Source: BPGL01 sp035463115 (GTDB lineage: Bacteria > Actinomycetota > UBA4738 > HRBIN12). Taken from it: a DNA stretch of 64,000 nucleotides. The notes below the pieces were generated by a model that was not told where the DNA came from, ran no database searches, and was given only the letters and a program-made list of their open reading frames with translations. A program made the translations under genes and the position numbers. Below are positions 33,018-41,718 of this stretch, one piece after another (the stretch's first letter is position 1; every line of letters starts with the position of its first letter). Location of the stretch: assembly GCA_035463115.1 (NCBI GenBank), contig DATHTO010000149.1, positions 37,694-101,693 of the forward strand. The letters run 5' to 3'.

Positions 33018-33540
33018 GACCCGCGACGAGCATCTCGCAGATCGAGGCGGTGACGCCCTTGATCGTCGTGGCGTTTGGCAGGGGCTTGAACGTCCAGTTG
33101 TCGGCCAGCTCGCCGACCGAACGGACCGTGCCGGTGTAGCGGAGGAGCTGCGGCGTTCCGCTCAGGCTCCCGTCGTCCCACCAGTAGCCGCTCCCGCGCA
33201 GCACGAGCGTGTAGGTGCCGTCGGCGTTGCGGGTCAACGTGCGGGAGCCGAGCGTCTCGATCGGGATCGCGGTGCCGGCGTTGAACCACTCGAACACCGT
33301 GATCTGCGACTGCGTGATCGTCCGGCTCAGGAGCGTGCGGTCGTCGTAGGTGCTCGTCGCGGCGATGTCGTTCCGATCGGTCGCGACGACCTCCATCCCT
33401 CCGCAGGTCTTCGATCCGAGCGGTGTCGCTTGCAGCCGCGGGACCGATTCCACCGACACGTCGGCGGCCGCCGCGGCCGGCGCGAGCACGACCAGCGCGA
33501 TCGAGGCGACGAGGGACACGAGGAGGGCGGAACGACGCAT
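33001..33540 (-). CDS. Secreted protein of unknown function
   Basis: 179 residues from ATG 33540, with AGGAG upstream. Sec signal peptide (ALLVSLVASIALVVLAPAAA, cleavage near AAA-AD). The mature part has NDIAATSTYDDRTLL, TVFEWFNAGTAIPIE and SGYWWDDGSLSGTPQLLRYT, suggesting a beta-rich extracellular domain. Two Cys residues could pair. The bases just upstream (33555-33590) are unusually G-rich on the + strand, with two runs of six G and one of five. No family recognised. Confidence 0.65.
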   Translation of the reverse strand: MRRSALLVSLVASIALVVLAPAAAAADVSVESVPRLQATPLGSKTCGGMEVVATDRNDIAATSTYDDRTLLSRTITQSQITVFEWFNAGTAIPIETLGSRTLTRNADGTYTLVLRGSGYWWDDGSLSGTPQLLRYTGTVRSVGELADNWTFKPLPNATTIKGVTASICEMLVAGLKARH

Positions 33541-33700
33541 CGGGCGGACTCCTGGCTGGGGGGCTGGCTCGGGGGGTGGGGGCCGGACGGATGGTGTCAC
33601 AGGAGCGCGAAACCGTCCATCCCCGATCGGTCCATCCCGGCGCCTCGCACGGTCGGATCGCGGTCCGGGTGCGGCCACGGGTCGCTCGCCGGTCCCGGCC

Positions 33701-34087
33701 TCACGAGCCCCACTCCGGCGGCGGATCGGTGCGTTCCGGTTGGAACTGCCAGTACTCGTGCAACGACGTGCATCGGCCCGCGCCGTCGAAGCGCAGGAAC
33801 AGGCATCCCGGCAGCGTCACCTCGTCGCCGGCCACGCGCATCGTCGTCCAGAACTCCGCGGCCACACGATCGCCGTCGACGTACGGACGTCCGATCCGGA
33901 CCTCGACGTCGGACTGCGACGCGGTGACGTCGGCCCAGTAGCGCCGGACGCCGTCGGTGCCCTCGAACGGATCCTCGAAGATGTTCGCACGGTAGGTGCT
34001 CGCGTCGGCGAACAGGTCCGCGGCCGCATCGGGATCCCTGCGCTCCCACGCGACGCGGTACGCCTCCAGCCACGCTGCGACGTCCAT
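33701..34087 (-). CDS. NTF2/SnoaL-like protein
   Basis: 128 residues from ATG 34087, preceded by GGGAGG. The NTF2-like cone fold is indicated by WLEAYRVAWERRDPDAAADL, FEDPFEGTDGVRRYW, a strand with VAAEFWTTMRV and a terminal LHEYWQF. Members include polyketide cyclases, isomerases and ketosteroid enzymes, and many have unknown ligands. No catalytic Asp/His dyad can be assigned confidently. Short, monocistronic or with the small zinc protein upstream. Confidence 0.75.
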   Translation of the reverse strand: MDVAAWLEAYRVAWERRDPDAAADLFADASTYRANIFEDPFEGTDGVRRYWADVTASQSDVEVRIGRPYVDGDRVAAEFWTTMRVAGDEVTLPGCLFLRFDGAGRCTSLHEYWQFQPERTDPPPEWGS

Positions 34088-34148
34088 CGAACCTCCCTCG
34101 ATCGCCGGGACGTCGCCCAGCATGGCACGCGCTGCGTGCGCGGCGCGT

Positions 34149-34334
34149 TCAGTCGCGGCGTTCGTCCGTGAGGGCGCCGACGCGCGTCGCGTCGGAACGC
34201 CAGCCGTGGCCGCACGTCCACAGGGCCCAGCGCACGCGCGCGCCGTCGTACCCGCGGAAGGCGCCGCTCGAGAGCGGCTGGCCCTCGCCGCACACGCTGC
34301 AGGTCTCGATCACGTCGACGGTGTCGTCGTCCAT
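34149..34334 (-). CDS. Small putative zinc-binding protein
   Basis: 61 residues from ATG 34334. ETCSVCGEG near residue 12 and WTCGHGW near 40 offer Cys-Cys and Cys-His ligands, enough for one zinc site. The intervening FRGYDGARVRWAL forms likely beta strands. It lies 61 bases upstream of the NTF2-like gene on the same strand. Function unknown; the metal pattern makes a random frame unlikely. Confidence 0.5.
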   Translation of the reverse strand: MDDDTVDVIETCSVCGEGQPLSSGAFRGYDGARVRWALWTCGHGWRSDATRVGALTDERRD

Positions 34335-34523
34335 CACGGCGCGAGTATGGGACCGCACGACGTGTCGGCACATGCGCCGTCGGGCCCGGATCTGCAGGAG
34401 CCGCGTCCGCCGCCCGAGGGAGGAGGTCTGGGGCGCGACGGGGGAGGCCGACCGGCGGAGCGGGCGGGCCGTCGCGAGGGCGCCGCCGCCGCCGGCGCCC
34501 TCGGCCGCCGACGTCGAGCCCGC

Positions 34524-34922
34524 TCAGGAACCGGCGTCAGGCGCCGTCTCCCAGAGCCCCATGACGTTGCCGTCGGGGTCGCGGAAGTACGCGAACGCGC
34601 CCATCCCGGGGATCGGCGTGCGAGGCGTCACGACCGTGCCGCCGTTCGCTGCGATCTCCTGCAGGCGTCGATCGATGTCGGCGACGCCGATCGTGATCAC
34701 CGGCGCCGGCGTGTCCTCCGAACGCGTCATCATCCCGCCGTTGATGCCGCCCGGCTCCGTCGGCGCGAAGGTCTGGGGGTCCACGGGCGTCGTCGTGACG
34801 GTCGTGTACTCTCCCTCGCCGATCGCCTGCGTGTGGAGCTGCCATCCGAAGACGGTTCCGTAGAACGCCTTCGCTCGCTCGACGTCGTCGGTCGGGATCT
34901 CGAAGTGCACGACGGTGTCCAT
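34524..34922 (-). CDS. VOC (glyoxalase/bleomycin-resistance fold) protein
   Basis: 132 residues with two beta-alpha-beta-beta-beta modules: HFEIPTDDVERAKAFYGTVFG at the start and ITIGVADIDRRLQEIAANGG then AYFRDPDGNVMGLWE. The His, Glu and Glu positions could bind metal. The sequence is closest to the common 'VOC family, FYxxxFGW' group whose substrates are mostly unknown. A GAAAGGGGGA tract precedes the ATG. Confidence 0.85.
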   Translation of the reverse strand: MDTVVHFEIPTDDVERAKAFYGTVFGWQLHTQAIGEGEYTTVTTTPVDPQTFAPTEPGGINGGMMTRSEDTPAPVITIGVADIDRRLQEIAANGGTVVTPRTPIPGMGAFAYFRDPDGNVMGLWETAPDAGS

Positions 34923-35031
34923 CGCCGTTCCCCCTTTCGTCGGCTCGACCGAGCGTGCCGCCCCTTCCCCCGTGCGGTCAAGCCCGAACCGTCGAGCGCC
35001 GGCGGTCGAGCCGCGGGAAGATGGGCGAGGA

Positions 35032-35802
35032 TCAGCGACGGCGCCGCGACGCGACGATCGCCGGGAGCACGTCGGCGATCGGGTCGTGGAGGATCGCGGT
35101 CGCGAGATCGTCGAGGGGCGTCTCGGACGCCGTGACGATCACCAGGTCCGCGCCGGCCTCGACGGCCACCTCGGGCAGCGCCGCCGCGGGCTGCACCACC
35201 AGCGACGTGCCGACCGCGAGGAACAGATCGCATCCGCTCGCCGCACGGAACGCCGCGTCGAGGACCCGTTCGTCGAGCTGTTGCCCGAAGGCCACCGTGG
35301 CGGAACGCTGCACACCGCCGCACCCGGCGCAGCTGGGGTCGGGATCGCCGCCACGGACGCGGTCGAGCTGCTCGCGCATCGGCGTGCGTCGGCCGCATGC
35401 CAGGCACATCGCCTCGTGGAGCGTGCCGTGCAGCTCGAGCACGAGATCCGGGCTCGAGCCGGCGCGCTGGTGCAGTCCGTCGATGTTCTGCGTGATGAGG
35501 GCGTGCAGGACGCCGGCCCGCTCGAGGTCGACGAGGGCGAGATGACCGGCGTTCGGCTCGGCATCCCATGCGGCATGATGCAGACGCTCTTGCCAGGCCT
35601 CGATCCGGACCTCGGGATCCGCCAGGTACGGACCGATCGAGACGCGGCGCATCGCGTCGCGGTTCTTCGTCCATACGCCGTTCGGACCGCGGTAGTCCGG
35701 GATGCCGGACGCCGTGCTGATGCCGGCTCCGGTCAGGACGGTGATGCGCTCGGCCGAGGCGACGGCCCGGGCGACCCGCGCGACGGCGGTGGTGGAGGTC
35801 AT
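35032..35802 (-). CDS. Sir2-family NAD-dependent protein deacylase
   Basis: 256 residues. NAD-binding GAGISTASGIPDYRG near 25, TQNIDGLH near 104 with Asn and Asp, catalytic His in LHGTLHE, two Cys pairs (CLACG, CAGCG) for structural zinc, and GTSLVVQPAAALP. The usual FGE segment reads FGQQL, so the Glu is replaced. Length and order are normal for bacterial sirtuins. It would remove acyl groups from lysines, releasing nicotinamide and O-acyl-ADP-ribose. GGAGG is only one base from the ATG, so initiation may be weak or the start mis-set. Confidence 0.92.
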   Translation of the reverse strand: MTSTTAVARVARAVASAERITVLTGAGISTASGIPDYRGPNGVWTKNRDAMRRVSIGPYLADPEVRIEAWQERLHHAAWDAEPNAGHLALVDLERAGVLHALITQNIDGLHQRAGSSPDLVLELHGTLHEAMCLACGRRTPMREQLDRVRGGDPDPSCAGCGGVQRSATVAFGQQLDERVLDAAFRAASGCDLFLAVGTSLVVQPAAALPEVAVEAGADLVIVTASETPLDDLATAILHDPIADVLPAIVASRRRR

Positions 35803-35907
35803 GCCTCCATGATGACGCCTCGTGCTCGCTGAGCCTGCGGTGGTCCGCCGCGAGACCTACGGCGTATCGTCTGGGCGGATCTTGCTCGCTCGAGGCTGGA
35901 GGGACCG

Positions 35908-36612
35908 ATGAAGCGAGGTGCGATCTCGATCGCGCTCGGACTGGTGCTGTCGTCCGTTCCCATGACGGCGGCGGCGGCCGACACGGCTGTCGAGGCGCGA
36001 CGGGCTCCGTCGACGCTGGATCTCACCGCGTCGGACGAGGTCGTGCGGTTCGGCGGCACCGTCCGCCTCGTGGCGGCGCTGAGCGGGCCGCCGGGCGGCC
36101 AAGCCATCTTGATCGAGCGTCTCGTCGGGGGCGAGCCGACCGTGATCGGTGGCTGCGTCACGGGCAGCGCCGGCCGGTGCGCGGTCGGCGTTCGGCCCCG
36201 TCGGACGTCGACGTTCCGCGCGGTGTTCGCCGGCACCGGCTCGTGGGACGCGACGACGAGCGTCGCCGTCGAGGTGAAGGTCCGCACCGACGTCGTCGGC
36301 AGGCTCCGGGGTGCTGACGATCGGAAGGGCCGCTACCACCTGTACGGGCGGAGCGACCGCGTCACCTTCGTCGTCGACGTCGCACCGGCGAGACGGGGAC
36401 AGCGCGTCTGGTTCCCGCTCCGGTTCAACGCCGGCCACGGATGGACCGACGGCGGCACGAGCAGCTTCCGGACCGATGGCGAGGGACGCGTCGTGATCTA
36501 CTTCGCGCCGGGTTCGTTGCCCGTCGGCGCCTACCGGCTCGAGGCCGTCACGCGACCGGGACGCGGACTGCAGGGTGGGCGTTCGAGACCCGCGTACTTC
36601 CGCGTGCGGTGA
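35908..36612 (+). CDS. Secreted Ig-like/beta-sandwich protein
   Basis: 234 residues from ATG 35908 with GGAGGGA upstream. Signal peptide (SIALGLVLSSVPMTAAAA). The mature chain has two roughly 100-residue all-beta units. The first starts LDLTASDEVVRFGGTVRLVA with AVFAGTGSWDATTS. The second starts YGRSDRVTFVVDVAP with VWFPLRFNAGHGW. These resemble bacterial Ig-like repeat domains found on cell surfaces. No anchor motif is seen, so it is probably released. Confidence 0.65.
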   Translation: MKRGAISIALGLVLSSVPMTAAAADTAVEARRAPSTLDLTASDEVVRFGGTVRLVAALSGPPGGQAILIERLVGGEPTVIGGCVTGSAGRCAVGVRPRRTSTFRAVFAGTGSWDATTSVAVEVKVRTDVVGRLRGADDRKGRYHLYGRSDRVTFVVDVAPARRGQRVWFPLRFNAGHGWTDGGTSSFRTDGEGRVVIYFAPGSLPVGAYRLEAVTRPGRGLQGGRSRPAYFRVR

Positions 36613-36628
36613 CGAACGGCGGCGGAGC

Positions 36629-37360
36629 TCATCCCGAGAGCTGCACGATCTCGCCGGTCGCCCCCGGGTCCGCGAGCAGGCGGACGACCTCGGCGGCCAC
36701 CGTCGCCACCGGAACCATCGGCTCGTCGCCTCGGCGCAGCGCCGCGGTCACGTCCTCGGGGACGTACCGGTCGAGCCAGGGGGTGTCCATCCATCCGGGC
36801 TCGACGGCGTTCACGCGCACGGGAGCGAGCTCGCGCGCGAGGATCGTCGTCAGCGCGACGACAGCGACCTTCGAGATGACGTAGGGGATCGACGACCCCT
36901 CGAGATAGACCGCGGCATCCGACGCGACGTTCACGATCGATCCGCGCCCGCGTGCGCGCATGCCGTCGGCGACCGCGCGGATGCATCGCCACGTCCCCAC
37001 GAGGTTGACGTCGAGGATCCGGCGCCAGTCATCGTCCGTGAGCGCTCGGAGATCGCCCGCCGGCGCGTACGTGGTGACGCCGGCGTTGTTCACGAGGAGG
37101 TCGACCGGTCCGCCGAGGCGCTGCTCCACGCGCGCGACCATCGCGGCCACCGCCCCGTCGTCGCGCACGTCGGCAGGGATCGCGACGGCCTCTGTCGGAA
37201 GCTCCTCGGCGAGCGCTTCGGCGGCACCCGCCGAGGTCGAGAAGTTGACGGCGACGCTCGCACCGGCGGCGGAGAGCCGCCGGCAGATCTCGGCGCCGAG
37301 ACCGGTGGCGCCCCCGGTCACGATCGCGATCCTCCCTCGGAGCGGCCGCCCCTCGGTCAC
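36629..37360 (-). CDS. SDR family oxidoreductase (FabG-like)
   Basis: 243 residues from GTG 37360, which overlaps the cyclase stop as GTGA; a longer in-frame reading would invade that gene. TGGATGLGAE cofactor loop near 16, NNAGVTTY near 90, Ser in VNVASDAA, Y-x3-K in YVISKVA, and NAVEPGWMDTP. The C-terminus ends at GATGEIVQLSG, matching the FabG-type finish. Translational coupling with a large cyclase-ATPase regulator is unusual, though the SDR may simply be the last gene in the unit. Confidence 0.9.
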   Translation of the reverse strand: MTEGRPLRGRIAIVTGGATGLGAEICRRLSAAGASVAVNFSTSAGAAEALAEELPTEAVAIPADVRDDGAVAAMVARVEQRLGGPVDLLVNNAGVTTYAPAGDLRALTDDDWRRILDVNLVGTWRCIRAVADGMRARGRGSIVNVASDAAVYLEGSSIPYVISKVAVVALTTILARELAPVRVNAVEPGWMDTPWLDRYVPEDVTAALRRGDEPMVPVATVAAEVVRLLADPGATGEIVQLSG

Positions 37361-40008
37361 GCGTCGTCGCCCGCGTCGGGGTCGAGGAGCAACGCGACCA
37401 TCGCGTCGATCGTCATGGTCCGTCCGGTGGCGAACGCGTCGGCGTACCGGTGGTGGCCGAGCGCAGCGCGCGACGCCTCCGCCGGATCCCCGAAGTACGA
37501 CAGCCCCACGTCGGGGAAGTGCACGCCGTGGTCGACCTGGAGCGACTCCCATGCGCCCATGAGGATCGCGGCTCGCCCGAACCGCTGGCGCTTCGACGCG
37601 ACGATCGCCTGCGGCATCACAACCTGCGCGAGCATGATCGGCCCCGGCGTCTCGGCGGCGAGCGCGGTGGCCTCGATCACGTCGGCGACGGCGTCGTCGA
37701 GCCCGCCACCGTCGGGACCGGCGCCGAGGACGTGGATGCTCGCGCGCGCGACCAGCCCCTCGCAGAGGGCGAGCCGTTCGCCGGCGCTCCGGTTGAGCTC
37801 GATCGCCTGGTCGAGCAGTTCGATCGTCCCGGCGGGGTCGCCTTGGAGCATCCGTGCGTACCCGATCGACATCATCGTCTTCGCACGCAACACGAGATCG
37901 TCGGCGGGCGTGATCTCCAGGCAGCGTTCGAGCGTTGCCAGCGACGAGGCGAGCTCGTCCGTCACGAGCCAGATGAAGGAACGATCGAACAGCGCGCGTG
38001 CGAGCAGCCGCGCGTCGCCGACCTCCTCCGCGATCGCAGCCGCCTCGTCGTACCGCGGGCGCATCGCCTCGTAGTCGGTCAACCAGTACTCGATCGAGCC
38101 GAGCGCGCCGAGCGCTCGCGCGCGCGCCGCGTCGCGCGGTTCGGCGGCCGGCAGGGCGAGCACCCGCTGCAGCCGAGCGCGCGCCTCGGTGAGGTGGCCG
38201 CGCTGCTGCCAGAACCGCCAGATCGATGCGGCGGTCTCGAGCGCAGGCCGGACGTGCTCGGCGTCGCGTTCCGCCCGATCGAGTACGGCCCGCACGTTGT
38301 CGTGCTCCCGGTCGAGTCGGTCGAGCCAGTCCGTCTGGTCGTGCGCCGTCAGGTGCGGCTCCGCGGCGGCGGCGAGCTCGTGGACGAACGCCGTATGACG
38401 TCGCTCGAGGTCACGCCGCTCCGCGTCGGGGAGCGTGGCGAACCGATCCAGGGCGTACTCTCGGATCGTCTCCAGCATGCGGAACCGCAGGTCGGGCTCG
38501 TCGTCGCCCGATCGGCGCACGAGGCTGCTGTCGAGGAGGGCCTCGAGCCCGGCGAGCACGTCGAGGTCGTCGCCGCAGACGCGTTCCGCGGCCTCGAGCG
38601 TCCATCCGCCCGCGAACACGGCGAGCCGCGCGAAGAGGATGCGCGCGTCGCGGTCGAGCGATTCGTCGCTCCATCGGATCGATGCCTCGAGCGTTCGGTG
38701 CCGCGCCGGCGCGTCCCGCGGCCCTCCGGTCAACACCGCGAGCCGATGGTCGAGGCGGGCGGCGAGCGTCTCGGCGTCGAAGAGGCGCAGGCGCGACGCG
38801 GCGAGCTCGATCGCGAGCGGAAGCGCATCGAGCCGGCGCACGATCTCGACCACGGCGTCGACGTTCGTGGGATCGAGCGTGAAGCCCGGTCGCGCGTCGC
38901 CGGCGCGCTCGACGAACAGTCGGATCGCGTCCGACGCCTCGAGCGCCTCGGGTCCGCGCACGTCCGCCGCCGGAAGCGCGAGCGGCGGCACGGAGTACTC
39001 CGCCTCACCGGACAGCCGCAGCGGGATGCGGCTCGTCGCGAGGACCGTGAGGGTCGGCGCCGCGTCGAGCACCTCGCCGATCACGCCGGCGCCGTGCACC
39101 ACCTGCTCCAGGTTGTCGAGGATGAGCAGGACGCGACGGTCACGCAGCTGCTCGGCGACCGCCGCGAGCGGGTGGCCCACCGTCTCGCGGGCCCGCAGCA
39201 CACGCCCGATCGTCGGGACGATGACCTCGGGGTCGGTCGTGGTGCTGAGGTCGACGAACCACACACCGTCGGGGAACCGATGGGCCGTCGCCCGCGCGAC
39301 CTCGACCGCCAGCCGCGTCTTGCCGGTCCCGCCGGGACCCGTGAGCGTGGTCAGCCGCGCGTCGTCGAGCGAACGCGCGATCGCCGCGATCGCCTCGTCG
39401 CGACCGACGAACGACGTCCGCGACGTCGGGAGCTCGACCCTCGCGCGTGCGGCGGTCCGCAGCGGCGGGAACGTCGTATCGAGTCCGTCGATCACGAGGT
39501 CGTGCAGCGGCTGCGGCTCGTCGAAGTCCTTGAGGGTGAACGTTCCGAGGGCGCGGACGGAGACGCCGCCGGGCGGGTCCACGGCCACGAGCGACGCGGT
39601 GCTCGCCGACAGCACGACCTGGCCACCGTGCCCGACGGCCGCGATGCGCGCGGCCCGGTTCACGTCGAGACCCAGGTAGTCGTCGCCGCCGAGCGTGGCC
39701 TCGCCGGTGTGGACGCCGATCCTCACGCGGATCGTGCGGCCGTCCGGCCACGGATGGGACCCGAGGCCCCGTTGCGCCTCGGCGGCGGCGCGCACCGCGC
39801 CGATCGCCGACGGGAACACGACGAAGAAGGCATCGCCTTCGGTCCGGATCTCGACCCCGTCGCCGGCCGCGATCGCCGCCCGCATCACGCGGGCGTGCGC
39901 GTCCTGGAGCTCGCCGTACGCGTCACGTCCGAGCTCGCGGAGCATCCGCGTCGACCCTTCGATGTCGCTGAACAGGAACGTCACGGTGCCGGTCGGCAGG
40001 TCGCGCAC
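37357..40008 (-). CDS. Class III cyclase-like/STAND ATPase-TPR regulator
   Basis: 883 residues from GTG 40008. The cyclase homology domain starts at once (TGTVTFLFSDIEGSTRML) and lacks a zinc ribbon. The metal Asp in FSDIEG and GDAFFVVF are present, but the substrate Lys position reads EIRTEGD, so catalysis may be altered; DVNRAARI is intact. Next is an NB-ARC/AfsR-like ATPase with SFVGRDEAI, Walker A GPGGTGKTR near 223, LLILDNLEQV, ATSRIPLRL and GLPLA-type DALPLAIELAASRL. TPR-like helices follow. Similar mycobacterial proteins carry LuxR domains; none is seen here. Confidence 0.88.
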   Translation of the reverse strand: MRDLPTGTVTFLFSDIEGSTRMLRELGRDAYGELQDAHARVMRAAIAAGDGVEIRTEGDAFFVVFPSAIGAVRAAAEAQRGLGSHPWPDGRTIRVRIGVHTGEATLGGDDYLGLDVNRAARIAAVGHGGQVVLSASTASLVAVDPPGGVSVRALGTFTLKDFDEPQPLHDLVIDGLDTTFPPLRTAARARVELPTSRTSFVGRDEAIAAIARSLDDARLTTLTGPGGTGKTRLAVEVARATAHRFPDGVWFVDLSTTTDPEVIVPTIGRVLRARETVGHPLAAVAEQLRDRRVLLILDNLEQVVHGAGVIGEVLDAAPTLTVLATSRIPLRLSGEAEYSVPPLALPAADVRGPEALEASDAIRLFVERAGDARPGFTLDPTNVDAVVEIVRRLDALPLAIELAASRLRLFDAETLAARLDHRLAVLTGGPRDAPARHRTLEASIRWSDESLDRDARILFARLAVFAGGWTLEAAERVCGDDLDVLAGLEALLDSSLVRRSGDDEPDLRFRMLETIREYALDRFATLPDAERRDLERRHTAFVHELAAAAEPHLTAHDQTDWLDRLDREHDNVRAVLDRAERDAEHVRPALETAASIWRFWQQRGHLTEARARLQRVLALPAAEPRDAARARALGALGSIEYWLTDYEAMRPRYDEAAAIAEEVGDARLLARALFDRSFIWLVTDELASSLATLERCLEITPADDLVLRAKTMMSIGYARMLQGDPAGTIELLDQAIELNRSAGERLALCEGLVARASIHVLGAGPDGGGLDDAVADVIEATALAAETPGPIMLAQVVMPQAIVASKRQRFGRAAILMGAWESLQVDHGVHFPDVGLSYFGDPAEASRAALGHHRYADAFATGRTMTIDAMVALLLDPDAGDDA

Positions 40009-40134
40009 GGCGCAGAACCCTAGTGCAGCCGGCCGCGCACGGCGCACAACGCGAGTGCAGTCGGCCGATGACGAGCGTGCGGACCCCGGTGGCCGGCCCG
40101 CGCCGAGCGCCGCCTCCGGAGCGTCGAGCCTCGG

Positions 40135-40941
40135 TCAGCGCGCGCCGGCGAGCCGGGCGACGAGCCCCCGTTCGTCGGTGCCGAACCACGGCGCATCGCC
40201 GGCCGCCGCGTTCTCTGCGACGCGGGACGGCGACGACGTCGCCGGGATCGCGACGTGGCAGCGCTCGTCGCTCAGGCACCACTTCAGGAGCGCCTGGGCC
40301 CACGTGGTCACGCCGAACGCCTCGAGCGGCGCGAGCGCTCCGGGCCCCGGGTCGGCGCGGACGAGCGACCCCTCGCCGAAGGGACGCATCACGAGGACGC
40401 CGAGGCCGAGCTCCGCGGCGAGCGGCAGGATCTCGTCCTCGACGTCGCGCTCGTGCGGGTTGTACGGGATCTGGATCGCGTCGATCCGGCCGCTCCGCAT
40501 CACGCTCGCGAGCTCGTCGAAGGCGCTCGCGGCGTAGTGCGTCGCTCCGATCGATCCGACGAGGCCGGCGTCGCGCGCAGCCTCGAGCGTGTCGAGGTGC
40601 TCGCGCCATGCGACGAGGTTGTGGACCTGCAGCAGGTCGATCCGGCCGCCGAACCATCCGAGGGCTCGCTCGAGCTGGCGCCGCCCTTCGGCGCCCGAAC
40701 GCGCCCAGATCTTCGTCGCGACGTACGCGCGGTCGCGACGGTTCCCGAGCGCTTCAGCGAGGAGCTCCTCGGCGGATCCGTACATCGGCGACGAATCGAA
40801 CACCGTGACCCCGTGATCGAGCGCCGCCGTGACGACGGACGTCGCGTCCCCGGCGCGAGCGGCGGCCTCGAGCCGGCGCCACGTTCCGAGGCCGACGACC
40901 GGAAGCTCCGGGCCGGCCCGACCGAACCGCCTGCGTTCCAT
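40135..40941 (-). CDS. Aldo/keto reductase
   Basis: 268 residues from ATG 40941. The catalytic tetrad is visible: Asp and Tyr in FDSSPMYG, Lys in VATKIW, His in LLQVHNL. The barrel continues with GSIGATHY, IQIPYNPHERD and a late SPSRVAENAAAG cofactor loop. NADPH-dependent reduction of carbonyls is expected. Monocistronic by spacing. Confidence 0.9.
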   Translation of the reverse strand: MERRRFGRAGPELPVVGLGTWRRLEAAARAGDATSVVTAALDHGVTVFDSSPMYGSAEELLAEALGNRRDRAYVATKIWARSGAEGRRQLERALGWFGGRIDLLQVHNLVAWREHLDTLEAARDAGLVGSIGATHYAASAFDELASVMRSGRIDAIQIPYNPHERDVEDEILPLAAELGLGVLVMRPFGEGSLVRADPGPGALAPLEAFGVTTWAQALLKWCLSDERCHVAIPATSSPSRVAENAAAGDAPWFGTDERGLVARLAGAR

Positions 40942-41009
40942 GCGTTCCGTGATACCGCACGGCCGCACCTCCGGTCACGTGCGTCGAGGAACGCGCCGAT
41001 GCCGAGGCG

Positions 41010-41540
41010 TCACCAGTAGCGCGCGGTCGCCATGGCCGTGACCGCGAGGAGCAGCAGCACGAGGTCGGTCTTGCCGTGTCGCTCGAGGGCGCTTCCGAGG
41101 CGCTGTTGCTCCGCCGCTTGCTCCGGCGTCGGCGGGCCACCGCCCGCGGCGATCTCGCCGCCCAGGTCCACGAGGCGCTCGACGTTGCGGCCGACGCCGT
41201 AGTAGCCGACGAAGAACGTGAGCGTCGCGAGGACGCCGCCGATCGTGAGCGCGAGCCCGAACGACGACGTCACCCAGTCGCCGAGCGACTCGGCGAGCGT
41301 CATGTTCCGGAACCACATCACCCACCCCGCGGCCACCGTGATCATGCCGAGGCCGGTGATCACCTTCGCGACCTTCCGCTTCTTCACGGCCGCGGTGAGC
41401 AACGGGCCCGCGCTCGGACCCACCTCCGCCGCGCTCGGCCCGATGAAGGCCACGAACAGGAACGCCGCTCCGACCCACAGCACCCCGGCCACGATGTGCA
41501 GGAACCGGAACAGCAGCATGAACAGATCCGCGCCGAGCAT
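41010..41540 (-). CDS. Four-helix membrane protein (CopD/DUF2269-like)
   Basis: 176 residues from ATG 41540, with GGGAGG 7 bases upstream. Helix 1 contains FRFLHIVAGVLWVGAAFLF, where the conserved His is the hallmark of CopD/DUF2269-like proteins. Helices follow at VAKVITGLGMITVAAGWVMW, ALTIGGVLATLTFFVGYYG and a C-terminal LVLLLLAVTAMAT. An extended charged loop with a Gly/Pro-rich segment precedes the last helix. A haem or copper role is suggested only by family resemblance. Confidence 0.65.
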   Translation of the reverse strand: MLGADLFMLLFRFLHIVAGVLWVGAAFLFVAFIGPSAAEVGPSAGPLLTAAVKKRKVAKVITGLGMITVAAGWVMWFRNMTLAESLGDWVTSSFGLALTIGGVLATLTFFVGYYGVGRNVERLVDLGGEIAAGGGPPTPEQAAEQQRLGSALERHGKTDLVLLLLAVTAMATARYW

Positions 41541-41718
41541 CGATGCCTCCCCCTCGTCGGACGCACGAACGATACGGCACCCGTGCCCGCCGATGGAGCA
41601 ACGCACGCCACGGGAACGTTGTGTGGCAGGCGGCGTCGGTGGACCCGGAGCCGGATCATGCGCGCGTGCGCACGGCCACCCCAGCGCATCGTGGGCGTGC
41701 GGGCCCGGACGAGGCAGC

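Noticed and set aside
33541..33600. G-rich tract as a G-quadruplex
   Set aside because: Runs of 6, 6 and 5 G are present, but a fourth tract with suitable loop length is lacking; only noted with the adjacent gene.
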